Below, piece after piece: positions 44,110 to 53,002 of a stretch of 64,000 nt of DNA; position 1 is the stretch's first letter; each line of letters starts with the position of its first letter. The DNA comes from Natrinema sp. DC36 (lineage in GTDB: Archaea > Halobacteriota > Halobacteria > Halobacteriales > Natrialbaceae). Both the position numbers and the translations under genes were made by a program. The notes under the pieces are model-generated. The model was not told the DNA's origin, did not search any database, and was given only the letters and a program-made list of their open reading frames with translations. The stretch covers positions 1,736,001-1,800,000 of the forward strand of contig NZ_CP084472.1 of the NCBI RefSeq assembly GCF_020405225.1. The letters are read 5' to 3'.

Positions 44110-45663
44110 TCATATGCCCGTGGAGGGCAGCGTCTCCTGCGTGGGGGGCTCGTGGTGGTCGGGAACCGTGGCTGTTCGTTCGAACTCATCGAGCCCCTCG
44201 AGACTCGCACAGTTGTTGTAGCGATCGGCGGTATAGTCGGTGAACTCGCCGGATTCGAACGCGGTCCGGAGCTCCTGACAGTGGTCGCGGACGGTCACGT
44301 CGGCCTCATAGCCGAGCACGTCGGCGATCCGATCGAAGGCGACCCGATAACTTCGGTCGTCCGTCCGATCGTCGTGATACTCGATCCCGGCGTCGGGGAA
44401 ACAGTCGGAGACGATCGTCGCGAGTTCGTCGATCCGGTAGTTCTGTAGCGTCGATCCGACGTTGAAGACGGTATCCCCGACGTCCTCGATGGGCGCAGTC
44501 AGGCAGTCGACGTAGGCGCGTGCGGCATCGTCGACGTGGACGTTCGGCCGATACTGATCGCCGCCGAAGACGGGAACGACACCCTCGTGGTACGCCTTGG
44601 CGGGCAGCACGTTCCCGACCAGATCGAATCGCATCCGCGGCGATCGACCGTAGACCGTCGCCATCCGGAGGATCGTCGGCGAGAAGTTCCCGTCGGCGAA
44701 GGAGCGAAGCACTCGTTCGGACTGGATCTTCAACCGGGCGTACAGCGAGACGGGGTTGAGCGGCGCGTCTTCGGTGCAGTGTCCGGTATCGGCTTCGACC
44801 CTCCCATAGACGCTACAGGAGGACGCGAACAGGAAGCGATTGATCTGGTAGTACTTGGACAGCGACGCGAGCAACTGCGTCGAGTGATAGTTGTACTCGA
44901 GGGTCTTCCGCGGATCGAGTTCGGAAGCGGGGTCGCCGACGATGCCGCCAAGGTGGACGACGGCGTCGACTCCCGCGACCGCGTCGACGACCGTCTCCAC
45001 CGATCGAGCGTCGCCCCGGATCACCGAGAATCGGTCGCGCTCGAGGAGGTCAGCGATCCCGGAATCGCCGTACAACAGCGGATCGAGCACGCGGACGTCG
45101 AACCCGTCGTCGAGCAGTTGTCGGCAGAGAACGGATCCGAGATACCCCGCACCGCCGACCACGAGGACCGTCTGGACGGCAGTCGGGTCGATTCCCCCAT
45201 TGTGCGGTCGGTCGTCGTCAGCCACTACGGTCACGTCGACGCCGCCGTTCCCGCCGACGACCGGGACCACGGTGGAGCCGGTCCGATCACGTTCTATCGC
45301 GAATCCGATCCGGTCCCCCTTCGTTGCAGTGCCGATCCGATCCCCCGCCGTCGCGTCGGGTCGATCCCCACTCGCCGCGGACCCGTTTCGATCACCCCCA
45401 GTCTTCGAACTCAGTCGTCCGCCGGTCGGACGACTCGTTTCGTCCGCATCGATGACGGTCGGATCGTCGTTGACGACGGCCGATAGCGGCGTCTCCAGTG
45501 CGACCCCCGAACGAAGGTTCCGTCTGAGACGGTCGTTCGTCGCGGTCCCGACGAGCCGATTCTCCTCGTCGACAAGGACGATACCTCCCGATCCGGAGCG
45601 ATCCATCTGGGCCATCGCTTCGCGGATTGACATCCCTTCGTCTGCTGTGACTGGCCATCTCAT
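44110..45663 (-). CDS. CBS-domain/NAD-dependent nucleotide-sugar epimerase fusion
   Basis: 517 residues. Residues 1-70 resemble a CBS domain of the type found ahead of sugar nucleotidyltransferases (S-I-R-E-A-M-A-Q-M-D, I-V-L-V-D-E-E-N-R-L-V-G-T). Residues ~75-140 are a low-complexity G-D-R-x-G-rich stretch ending in V-V-P-V-V-G-G. From ~165 an extended SDR epimerase follows: V-V-G-G-A-G-Y-L-G, A-S-S-C-S-V-Y-G and catalytic Y-A-R-L-K. It probably makes or interconverts a UDP/TDP-sugar for surface glycans together with the DegT aminotransferase at 45844. A GTG at 45714 could add 17 residues. Confidence 0.78.
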   Translation of the reverse strand: MRWPVTADEGMSIREAMAQMDRSGSGGIVLVDEENRLVGTATNDRLRRNLRSGVALETPLSAVVNDDPTVIDADETSRPTGGRLSSKTGGDRNGSAASGDRPDATAGDRIGTATKGDRIGFAIERDRTGSTVVPVVGGNGGVDVTVVADDDRPHNGGIDPTAVQTVLVVGGAGYLGSVLCRQLLDDGFDVRVLDPLLYGDSGIADLLERDRFSVIRGDARSVETVVDAVAGVDAVVHLGGIVGDPASELDPRKTLEYNYHSTQLLASLSKYYQINRFLFASSCSVYGRVEADTGHCTEDAPLNPVSLYARLKIQSERVLRSFADGNFSPTILRMATVYGRSPRMRFDLVGNVLPAKAYHEGVVPVFGGDQYRPNVHVDDAARAYVDCLTAPIEDVGDTVFNVGSTLQNYRIDELATIVSDCFPDAGIEYHDDRTDDRSYRVAFDRIADVLGYEADVTVRDHCQELRTAFESGEFTDYTADRYNNCASLEGLDEFERTATVPDHHEPPTQETLPSTGI

Positions 45664-45843
45664 GGTTGCGTTATCGACTGCCGCACGTGGTCGGTCGGAC
45701 ACCGACGCCGACACGGCTTGTTCAGTCTACCCTGACGGTACCCCTTTGTTATGGATACGTTTTGGTGGCAGAACGGCCGCCAACGGATGCGCTTTCGGTT
45801 CGAATCGTCCGGAACGATCGAACCGCGCGAGCGGCGATCGCAT

Positions 45844-47037
45844 TCACTTCGACCGGGCGTCTCGAGCCTCGAGACTCGGCGCAGTAGAACGGCCGCGTTC
45901 GATGCCCGCGCGGACGCCGGCGACGATCCGATCGACCTCCGCGGGGCGCAACTCTGGGTGAATCGGGAGGGAAAGCACGCGACCGGCCACGTCCTCGGTG
46001 ACGGGCAGCGACGCCGACTCGTCGTCCTCATCGCTGTAGGCTTGCGTCTGATGGACGGCGGGTTCCCAGTAGACTTTCGACGCGATCTCTCGCTCGGTCA
46101 GGGTGTCGATAACGACCGATCGATCGACGTCCGCCCCGAGCGTGACCGTATACAGCTGATAGACGTGCCGGCCGCGACCGGTGGCCGTGTGCGGTTCGAC
46201 GCCGGGCACGTCGGCGAGCCCCGTCGACAGGCGGTCGGCTGCACGTCGTCGACCGGTGATGTTAGCCTCCACCTTCTCGAGTTGAGCGCAACCGATGCTC
46301 GCGACGAGATCGGACATCCGGACGTTCGTACCGACGCCGACGTACTCGCCGCTGTCGGCCGACTGGAAGTACTCGTCGGACGCGCGACCGTGTGATCGAT
46401 ACCGTTCGACCCGAGCCGCGATCTCGTCGTCGTCGGTGACGACAGCACCGCCCTCGCCCGTCGGGAGGATCTTGTTCTGACAGAAGCTCAACGCTGCGGA
46501 TTCCCCGAACGTCCCCAGGAGTTTCCCCTCGTAATCGGCCCCGAACGCCTCGGCCGCGTCCTCGATCAGCGGGATATCGGCGTCGGCGGCCAGCTCGGTG
46601 AGCGCGTCGATTTCACAGGAGGCACCGTAGGGGTGGACGGGGACGATTGCAGCCGTGTCGTCAGAAATCGCGTCGGCGACGGCGTCCGGATCGAGCCCGT
46701 AGGCCGCACGCTGGATGTCCGCAAATACCGGTCGTGCACCGACCTGGCGAACGGCGTTCGCCGTCGCGATGAACGTGAACGAGGGGACGATCACCTCGTC
46801 GTCCTCGCCCACGTCGTGAGCGGTCAGCGCGGCCACCAGTGCGGTCGTTCCCGAACTGACCGTCACCGCGTGTTCGACGCCGAGATACTCCTCGAGGCCC
46901 GCTTCGAACGCCTCGACGTACGGCCCGTTCGCCCAGTAGCTGCCTCGAGTGATAGAATCGACGGCGTTGGCCACGTCCCGCTGGTCCCACGGAATTTCGA
47001 ACAACGGTATCGAGTCGTTCATCGACTCGTCCGTCAT
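45844..47037 (-). CDS. DegT/DnrJ/EryC1/StrS-family sugar aminotransferase
   Basis: 397 residues. PLP fold with V-S-S-G-T-T-A-L-V-A-A-L near 60, an E-D-A-A-E-A-F-G motif (the conserved Asp) near 155-165, and the lysine in S-F-C-Q-N-K-I-L-P-T-G-E-G-G near 180. It transfers an amino group to a keto-sugar nucleotide, typical for S-layer glycan or polysaccharide synthesis. It lies 180 bp upstream of the CBS-epimerase on the same strand, so the two may act in one pathway. A second start at 47022 (MNDSIP) is also possible. Confidence 0.87.
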   Translation of the reverse strand: MTDESMNDSIPLFEIPWDQRDVANAVDSITRGSYWANGPYVEAFEAGLEEYLGVEHAVTVSSGTTALVAALTAHDVGEDDEVIVPSFTFIATANAVRQVGARPVFADIQRAAYGLDPDAVADAISDDTAAIVPVHPYGASCEIDALTELAADADIPLIEDAAEAFGADYEGKLLGTFGESAALSFCQNKILPTGEGGAVVTDDDEIAARVERYRSHGRASDEYFQSADSGEYVGVGTNVRMSDLVASIGCAQLEKVEANITGRRRAADRLSTGLADVPGVEPHTATGRGRHVYQLYTVTLGADVDRSVVIDTLTEREIASKVYWEPAVHQTQAYSDEDDESASLPVTEDVAGRVLSLPIHPELRPAEVDRIVAGVRAGIERGRSTAPSLEARDARSK

Positions 47038-47115
47038 CGACCGATGAATTAAGTAGACGTTCGTTACCGTCCGGAAGACTGTCGTTTCGTCGGCCCTCGA
47101 TCGACCGCTCGAGCG

Positions 47116-47499
47116 TCAGCTGTCGGGAATTTGGACGACGACGACCGGTCGGATCGCGTCCGCGAGGAGCCGTCGGGCGGTCGAGCCGAGTTCGTGCGTC
47201 GCATCGGGATCGCCGCCGTGTGCGCCGATGACGATTTCGTCGACATCGAACTCCCTCGCTGCCTCGGCGAGCGTGTCCGCGGGGGGACCGGAGCGACGCT
47301 CGGTCGCGACGTCACCGACGGTCGCGAGTCGAACGGGAGCCACGTTCAGCGCTTCGTCGCCGTCGCGGCGCGCCGTCGGATCGTCGGGCGGAACGACCGC
47401 GATCGCGGTCACGGTGTCGTCGCCCGTCGCTCGCTCGTCGAGATAGTCACAGATCGCCGCCGTCGTGTGGACGGAGTCAGTTCCCGCGAGATAGTGCAT
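47116..47499 (-). CDS. UspA-family universal stress protein
   Basis: 127 residues of the Usp fold. The end reads A-R-E-F-D-V-D-E-I-V-I-G-A-H-G-G then S-T-A-R-R-L-L-A-D-A-I-R-P-V-V-V-V, the C-terminal ATP-binding region G-(2)-x-G-(9)-G-(S/T). The N-terminal M-H-Y-L-A-G-T-D-S-V replaces the usual ATP loop and may bind adenylate weakly. Haloarchaea have many copies and no role is assigned here. The ATG at 47499 is the first sensible start. Longer frames run into non-coding DNA. Confidence 0.78.
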   Translation of the reverse strand: MHYLAGTDSVHTTAAICDYLDERATGDDTVTAIAVVPPDDPTARRDGDEALNVAPVRLATVGDVATERRSGPPADTLAEAAREFDVDEIVIGAHGGDPDATHELGSTARRLLADAIRPVVVVQIPDS

Positions 47500-47930
47500 A
47501 GCGGATCGACGCTGTCGATCTCGAAGAAAGCTCCGGAACGTGACGCCGAGGCCGCGGGGACGCGGTCGTTTCCGATCCGGACGGGACGCCGTATTTTCCG
47601 ACCCAGAAAACACACTCGTATAACTAATACAACGGCACTGTCACGAACGCATGGGGGACGAGAGAGGCCATCCCCACACGCCTTGGTGGTCCCCCGTGCT
47701 TCCCGTATCCGATCATCCCGGGGTCGCGACGCACGTCCCACGCAGTCCCGCGATTCCCCCTCTCGTGGGGCCGCGTTGCGTCGGCGGACCCCACTTGCTG
47801 CCGACAGGATTCGGTCGTCAGTGGATCGCTTCGGCCCGCTCCCGTCGCTAGCGGTACTGAAATTCCGTTGGCTCGGTTCGCTTTTCGACGCTGTCGTCCG
47901 CTGCTGGTGACCGTACTCTCGACGGTACCG
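47500..47930. other. Intergenic region with structured element, no convincing protein gene
   Basis: About 430 bp upstream of uspA. Small open frames occur on both strands (for example 47651-47851 on plus) but have no codon bias and no recognisable protein. It holds a promoter-like CGTATAACTA at 47618-47627 and a strong hairpin at 47651-47697 (separate entry). A TGGTGACCGTAC element is directly repeated near 47905 and 47935. Confidence 0.45.
47648..47700 (+). ncRNA. Candidate small RNA or structured leader with 10-bp hairpin
   Basis: CATGGGGGAC at 47650-47659 pairs with GTCCCCCGTG at 47689-47698: 9 Watson-Crick pairs plus one G-U, with a 29-nt loop. A TATA-like CGTATAACTA at 47618-47627 would place a plus-strand start near 47648, the base before the stem. 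The flanking DNA is not protein coding. The 3' end is unknown; the coordinates cover only the hairpin. Confidence 0.35.
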
Positions 47931-48242
47931 TCAATGGTGACCGTACAACGAATAGGTGATCGCAACCAGACCCAGCAGCCGACTCACGTTCTCGAGCAGC
48001 GCGATGACGACCTGCTCGGGATCGACCAGCGTCGTGACCGCGACGTTGAGCAGGAACGGGAACAGCGTCAACAGGAGGAGCCCGAGCGCGAGATACAGCA
48101 TGGACCGAGCATCGTTCCGGCGGTACCCACGGTAGGCCTGATAGGCGATGAGCGTCCCGAAGAGCGCGACGAGGAAGAGACTCGCGACGGTCAACAGCTC
48201 GAACACCGTCGCCTCGTCGATCCGCACGACGTTCCGACTCAT
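47931..48242 (-). CDS. Small membrane protein paired with HTH regulator
   Basis: 103 residues with three membrane segments (M-S-R-N-V-V-R-I-D then L-L-T-V-A-S-L-F-L-V and later L-Y-L-A-L-G-L-L-L-L-T). It belongs to a haloarchaeal family commonly found right after small HTH genes. Function unknown; a role as the signal-sensing partner of the adjacent regulator is a guess. The start overlaps the upstream HTH gene by ATGA, so the two are translated together. Confidence 0.7.
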   Translation of the reverse strand: MSRNVVRIDEATVFELLTVASLFLVALFGTLIAYQAYRGYRRNDARSMLYLALGLLLLTLFPFLLNVAVTTLVDPEQVVIALLENVSRLLGLVAITYSLYGHH

Positions 48243-48586
48243 CGCATCCCCTCCCACATGCGCGTAAACTTGTCGGCAACGTCTTCCTCGCGGTACGTCA
48301 ACTCCAGAGAGAACGAGCCATCATCTAGCGACAGTTCCAGCCGGTCAAGATTCGCACTGTAGACGCTGTAGTGGTTGCCGTCCGGGGCGAGTTCCGTCTC
48401 TTCGGTGACGAGGTGACACTCCTCGAGTCGGTCGAGTCGCCGATAGATCGTCGGGAGGGAGGCGTCACACCGTTCGCTCAGGGTACTGGCAGACATGGGT
48501 TCGACGCTCGTATGGGTGAGGATGTCCCGTGCGTACTCGTCGTCGAGCACCGCGAGCAGCGTCGACAAGTCGGTATCCTCACTCAC
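48239..48586 (-). CDS. ArsR-like winged helix-turn-helix regulator
   Basis: 115 residues. A winged HTH spans about 8-75: L-A-V-L-D-D-E-Y-A-R-D-I-L, then S-A-S-T-L-S-E-R-C-D-A-S-L-P-T-I-Y-R-R-L (recognition helix) and a wing with L-V-T-E-E-T. The C-terminal part is an acidic beta region that may bind a ligand or dimerise. It is the first gene of a two-gene unit with the overlapping membrane protein. Its targets are unknown. Confidence 0.78.
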   Translation of the reverse strand: MSEDTDLSTLLAVLDDEYARDILTHTSVEPMSASTLSERCDASLPTIYRRLDRLEECHLVTEETELAPDGNHYSVYSANLDRLELSLDDGSFSLELTYREEDVADKFTRMWEGMR

Positions 48587-48691
48587 TGGTATACCTGTTT
48601 GTTTCGGTATAACTATGAAAAGCCGTCCGGTTTTTCTGAGTGAGAAAAGACTCCCGAAAGTCGTCGTCTGAGAGACGTGATTTCGACGCGA

Positions 48692-51265
48692 TCAGGCGGC
48701 AGCGTCGGTATTCGCGTCCGCACCAACGTAGTCAGTGCGGAGTGCCCACACCGCGAGCAAACTCGGGAGGACGAGGATACTCGCGAGGAACGCGTATCCG
48801 ATCGCGACGCTCGTGACGAATCCGAACCGCTGGAGCGACGGAACGAGCGCGAACACGAGCACGCCGAACCCGGCCGCGGTCGTCACCGCGCTGGCCAGCA
48901 ACGCACCGCCGGTTCCGCGAACCGTCCGCCGAAGTGACGCGATGTGATCGCCGCCCTGGTATTCCTCGAGGAACCGTTCGCCGATGTGGATGGCGTAGTC
49001 GACGCCGATCCCGATCCCGATCGCGGCGATGATGGCCGTTTCGGGCGTGAACGCGATCCCCGCGAGGTACATCGTTCCGAACAACCACGCCTGCGAGAGC
49101 AAAACGGGGGCCATCACGACCGCGCCGAGCGTGAGCGTGCGATACCGGAGCCAGAAGATCAGCGTCAGGAACGCGACGATGACTCCGAACGTGATGAGGA
49201 ATCCCTGTACGAGCGTCGTGAGCAACCCTCGCTGGACGAGTTCCTCGACGATCGGCTGGCCGGTCGCAGTCACCGTCAGGTCGGACGCTTCCTCGATCGT
49301 CGTCGCGACCTCGCGCATCTCCTCCGTGATCGTTCTGGTATCCGCCCCGCCGGACACGCCGACGGAGAGACGAAGCGCGCGATACTCGCCGTCGTCGCGG
49401 TGGATCGTCGCCTCGGCCGCCTCCGAGTCGGCGGCGTAGACGGCGTCGTACACCGCGGTGAGGTTCTCATCGGGCACCCCGTCGCCGTCCGTATCGGCCT
49501 CGTCGACCACGGCGGCGACCGTCTCGTTGGTCGCGGCGACCGACTCGATCGTCTCCAGCGGCCCGGTCGCCTGCAGGCTCCCGTCGGCCAGTTTCACTGC
49601 GGAGGACGTATTCGACGCGTGCGCCTTGCCGTCCGCGATCCGCTCGAGCGTCGCCGGATCGGTGACCGGTCCCTCTATCAGGAACTCGGCCCGCGACTGG
49701 TCGTTCGACTGGGCGAAGTTCTCGTCGAGGTACTCGGCGTTCGCGCGGAGTTCGTAGTCGCTCGGCTGAAACGGTCCGGGGAGCGAGTCCATCCAGTCCG
49801 GCGAGTCCCGCGGGAGGAAATCCGTCCGGTCGAGCGACGTATCGATGTCGGCGGCGGCGGCACCGCCCGCGACGCTCAAGAGGACTGCGACGCCGATGAC
49901 GACGTACGGCGCTCGCCGGGCGATATCGGCCCCGACACTGAGAACGGTTCCCGCGATGCCACCTCGGCCGAACGCGGGCGACCGGCGAGAAAATCCGATC
50001 CGTCTGAGCAGCCCATCGACCTCGAGTTTCAGCGCGGGGAGCAACGCGCCGAAGACGAGAAACGCCGCGACGATCCCCGCGGCGCTGACGATGCCGAACT
50101 CTCGGATCGACTCGAGCGGACTGACCGCGTTCGAGAGGAAGCCGACGGACGTCGTGAACGTGGCCGCGCCGATGGCGATGACGACGCCGGTGAGACCGCG
50201 GCGCATCGCTTCTCGAGGCGTCGCGCCGGAATCGTCGAGTTGGGCCTCGCGATACCGCATCACCACGTGTAACGCGTAATCGATGCTCAGTCCGATCAAC
50301 AGGAACGGAACGGCGATCAAGATCTGCGTCACGCCGATCCCCGCCCATCCCATGAATCCGGCCATCCACGTGAGAACGAGCGCGACGCCGACCAGCCCGA
50401 GCGCGACGTCGACGATATCACGGTAGGCGACGCCGAGAACGACGAGAATCAACAGGAGCGCGATCGGTGAGATGATCGCGAAGCTCTCGCCGGTCGCCTG
50501 CGTGCTCTCCGCGTCGACGATCCCGGCACCGAAGACGAAGCTCTCGGCGGACTGGAGCTCGCTCGCGGAGAGGTCCCGCATCTCGAGTTGGGCGTCGACG
50601 ACGTCCTGGGGCAGGTCGTCGCCGGTCGCGTCGCTCGTGTCCTGAAACACGTACGTGACGCGTCCCGTCGCAGTCGTCGACCCCTGCTCGTAGTCGGTCG
50701 TCAACAGCGCGTAGGGGTCGACGGGCCCCCGAACGTCCGAATCGGGTGCCAGCACCCGTTCGACCGTCGCTTCGACCTCGCGTTCGGACATCGACTCGAG
50801 CTGTGAGATCTGTGTGCGAAGCGACGGCGTCGCAGACGGGCTCATATTACTCGCTGACTGCTCGGATCCGTTTCCGTCCGCGGACTGGCGAACGGCCGTC
50901 GTCGCGACGATATTCGAGAGGCCGACCGTCGGCCGGCGCTCTCGCAACGTCGCGTTCACGGCTGACTCGTTCGTCACGGCCTGCTGAAAGCGCAGCGTCT
51001 CGAGGAGCGACTCCTTCGAGAGGACGTTCTCGTCCCGGACCACGACCTGGACGACGGTCGTGTTCTCGCCCTCGGTCGTGAAGTTCTGCTGGAGCGCGTC
51101 GTACTTCTCGGCCTCCGTCGAGTCGCCCTCGAAATTCGCGATGGTCAGCCCCGAATCGACGTTTCCCGCTGCACTCCCGATGAGCACTGTCAGTACCAGC
51201 AAAACCGCGATAATGAGTTTGCTGTGGTCGGTCACGAACGCCGCGTACCGTTCGGCCGGATTCAT
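48692..51265 (-). CDS. RND superfamily (MMPL-type) exporter
   Basis: 857 residues. Two repeats of one N-terminal helix, a large extracellular domain and five helices. G-L-S-I-D-Y-A-L-H-V-V-M-R-Y occurs after about residue 340 and G-I-G-V-D-Y-A-I-H-I-G-E-R-F near 770, the proton-relay segments of MMPL/HpnN-type RND proteins. It probably exports lipids or hydrophobic compounds, or moves them across the membrane. It is divergent from a TrmB-family gene. Its ATG at 51265 has a TATA element (51291-51300) 26-35 nt upstream, so it is likely leaderless. Confidence 0.86.
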   Translation of the reverse strand: MNPAERYAAFVTDHSKLIIAVLLVLTVLIGSAAGNVDSGLTIANFEGDSTEAEKYDALQQNFTTEGENTTVVQVVVRDENVLSKESLLETLRFQQAVTNESAVNATLRERRPTVGLSNIVATTAVRQSADGNGSEQSASNMSPSATPSLRTQISQLESMSEREVEATVERVLAPDSDVRGPVDPYALLTTDYEQGSTTATGRVTYVFQDTSDATGDDLPQDVVDAQLEMRDLSASELQSAESFVFGAGIVDAESTQATGESFAIISPIALLLILVVLGVAYRDIVDVALGLVGVALVLTWMAGFMGWAGIGVTQILIAVPFLLIGLSIDYALHVVMRYREAQLDDSGATPREAMRRGLTGVVIAIGAATFTTSVGFLSNAVSPLESIREFGIVSAAGIVAAFLVFGALLPALKLEVDGLLRRIGFSRRSPAFGRGGIAGTVLSVGADIARRAPYVVIGVAVLLSVAGGAAAADIDTSLDRTDFLPRDSPDWMDSLPGPFQPSDYELRANAEYLDENFAQSNDQSRAEFLIEGPVTDPATLERIADGKAHASNTSSAVKLADGSLQATGPLETIESVAATNETVAAVVDEADTDGDGVPDENLTAVYDAVYAADSEAAEATIHRDDGEYRALRLSVGVSGGADTRTITEEMREVATTIEEASDLTVTATGQPIVEELVQRGLLTTLVQGFLITFGVIVAFLTLIFWLRYRTLTLGAVVMAPVLLSQAWLFGTMYLAGIAFTPETAIIAAIGIGIGVDYAIHIGERFLEEYQGGDHIASLRRTVRGTGGALLASAVTTAAGFGVLVFALVPSLQRFGFVTSVAIGYAFLASILVLPSLLAVWALRTDYVGADANTDAAA

Positions 51266-51290
51266 TGCTCGACCGTTGCAGTCCGACCAG

Positions 51291-51324
51291 CATAAATATT
51301 GTACGTTTCTACTAAATACGTACA
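51291..51324. promoter_or_regulatory. RND-gene promoter and candidate TrmB-family operator
   Basis: On the minus strand AATATTTATG at 51291-51300 is a good TATA box, 26-35 nt upstream of the RND gene start. Directly upstream is a 7-bp inverted repeat TGTACGT-N11-ACGTACA (51300-51306 and 51318-51324). The arms are perfect complements. The position next to the BRE/TATA of one gene and between two divergent genes, one a regulator, fits an operator that represses the exporter. Confidence 0.5.
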
Positions 51325-51425
51325 CAGGCAAATCCCCGTTACTGATAGGCCCCCTGAACCAAGGAGCCACAATCGGAGCGCAGAATCACGAGCGGATCAC
51401 GGGGTGCGAGCAACCGAATTTAGCT

Positions 51426-52184
51426 ATGAGTACACGAGATGCGGTCGCGGCGTTGAAACGACTCGGATTACCGAACTATCAGGCGCGCGTCTTCGTCGCG
51501 CTCCAGGAGCTGGGGGAGGGGACTGCCCAAGAGATCAGCGACGTCTCCGAGGTTCCGCGTTCACAGGTGTACGGCACAGCCGACGACCTCGTCGAGCGCG
51601 GACTCGTCGAACTGACCGAATCGTCGCCCAAGCGATATCGGCCGGTGAGCCTCTCGGCGGCCCGCGAACAGTTGACCGATCGCCTCGAGCGCGAACGGGA
51701 GCGAGCCTTCGAGAACCTCGCCGAACTTCGGACGACGCCGCCCGAACGCGCAGACGACGGGTCCGTCTCGACGCTTCGCGGCCGGCAGCCGATCGACGAC
51801 CGGATCGCGGAGCTGCTCGAATCGGCCGACTCGAGCGCCGTCTTCGTCGCGCCGTCGGAGAACGCAATATCCGAGACGATCGAAACGACGCTCCGAGAGC
51901 GGGCCGCGGAGGGAGTAGCCGTCACCGTCGTCACGGCCGAGGAATCGGGACGGGAGCGGTTCGCTGACAGTCCGATCACCGTGATCGTGATGGGCGAAGA
52001 CAACCCGGCCGATTTCGCCGGACGAACGCTCATGGTCGACGACAGCACCGTGCTGTTAGCAGTTGCGACGGACGGCGATACCGTCGCCGAAGAGGCGATG
52101 TGGACGGCCGGGAGCAGTATCGGCCGCATATTAGCGCAGTTCATGCAGTCCGGAATCGAGTCCGGCAAGAACCGGCACTCGTAG
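51426..52184 (+). CDS. TrmB-family transcriptional regulator
   Basis: 252 residues. The N-terminal TrmB HTH starts L-K-R-L-G-L-P-N-Y-Q-A-R-V-F-V-A-L (about 10-27) with a recognition helix V-P-R-S-Q-V-Y-G-T-A. A coiled segment L-E-R-E-R-E-R-A-F-E-N-L leads to a C-terminal phospholipase-D-like effector domain. Members sense sugars or other ligands. Divergent from an RND exporter, it probably regulates that gene and itself. The ATG at 51426 is chosen; an earlier frame start at 51060 runs through the exporter. Confidence 0.84.
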   Translation: MSTRDAVAALKRLGLPNYQARVFVALQELGEGTAQEISDVSEVPRSQVYGTADDLVERGLVELTESSPKRYRPVSLSAAREQLTDRLERERERAFENLAELRTTPPERADDGSVSTLRGRQPIDDRIAELLESADSSAVFVAPSENAISETIETTLRERAAEGVAVTVVTAEESGRERFADSPITVIVMGEDNPADFAGRTLMVDDSTVLLAVATDGDTVAEEAMWTAGSSIGRILAQFMQSGIESGKNRHS

Positions 52185-52264
52185 CGGGCGGCGTTCGCTC
52201 GAACGTGTGATTTTGTATATCGAAATATGGTTTATTAGAGTGGCCGGTGCCCGATCGAGCCGTC

Positions 52265-53002
52265 TCAGGGGCGACCGACTGCCCACTCGAGCCAGCCGAA
52301 CAGCCGCTCGAGCAACCGATCCTCGCCGTCCCGCGAGAATCGGTGGCCTTCGCCTGCGAATCGCTCGAGGAGGACGTCGGTCTCGAGTCGCCGGGCGGCG
52401 TCGAAGCTGTCGGCGGGATCGACGACGCCGTCGTCCCCACCGTGGACAATCGCGACCGGAACCGACAGCGTCGACGCGACGTCGTCGAACGGATACCGAT
52501 CGAGGTGGTCGAAGAACCGCTGGTCGAGGCGCTCGCCGGTGTCGAAGGTCACCTCACCCTCGCGTTCGATCGTCGCCCGATACTCGTCGAACGTCTCATT
52601 GGTTGTCACCGGCGCTCGCGTGGCAATCGCTTCGACTCGGTCGTCGGCTGCTCCGGCGTGGAACGCGACTTTCCCGCCGAAACTCGAGCCGAACAGGGCG
52701 TACGAGTCGGGATCGAAGTAGTCGACGACGCGACGGAGGTCGTTCAGTCGCGCCTCGAGCGTGGACTCGGCGAACTCTCCGTCCGATTCGCCACAGCCGC
52801 GACAGTCGAATCGAACCGCGTTGTAGCCGGCCGCGACCGCACGGCGACATCGCCGCTCGTAGCTGCCGGATTTGTCGCTCCGAAGGCCGTGACAGAAGAC
52901 GAGCCAGTCGTCGGACGGGGCCTCGTGATGGACGGCCGCGAGTTCCGGTGGCCTCCGTCCCGTCGCCGCGATCTCGATCCGGATTCGGTGTCGGTCTGGC
53001 AT
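52265..53002 (-). CDS. Alpha/beta-hydrolase
   Basis: 245 residues: W-L-V-F-C-H-G-L-R-S-D (oxyanion region), F-D-C-R-G-C-G-E-S near 70, nucleophile elbow G-S-S-F-G-G near 110, a late aspartate in H-G-G-D-D-G and the histidine in G-E-G-H-R near 222. The catalytic triad Ser/Asp/His is complete. The substrate is unknown; this group includes esterases and peptidases. The ATG at 53002 (M-P-D-R-H-R-I-R-I) is preferred over 53152, since upstream residues lack coding character. Confidence 0.83.
   Translation of the reverse strand: MPDRHRIRIEIAATGRRPPELAAVHHEAPSDDWLVFCHGLRSDKSGSYERRCRRAVAAGYNAVRFDCRGCGESDGEFAESTLEARLNDLRRVVDYFDPDSYALFGSSFGGKVAFHAGAADDRVEAIATRAPVTTNETFDEYRATIEREGEVTFDTGERLDQRFFDHLDRYPFDDVASTLSVPVAIVHGGDDGVVDPADSFDAARRLETDVLLERFAGEGHRFSRDGEDRLLERLFGWLEWAVGRP

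Noticed and set aside
47651-47851. 66-codon plus-strand open frame starting inside the hairpin
   Set aside because: Proline/histidine-rich translation without codon bias or recognised family; a structured RNA or leader explains the DNA better.
47500-47930. SRP (7S) RNA or RNase P RNA
   Set aside because: I compared the strand both ways with the conserved GGAAGCAG-type SRP loop and the GAGGAAAGTCC-type RNase P core from memory and found neither.
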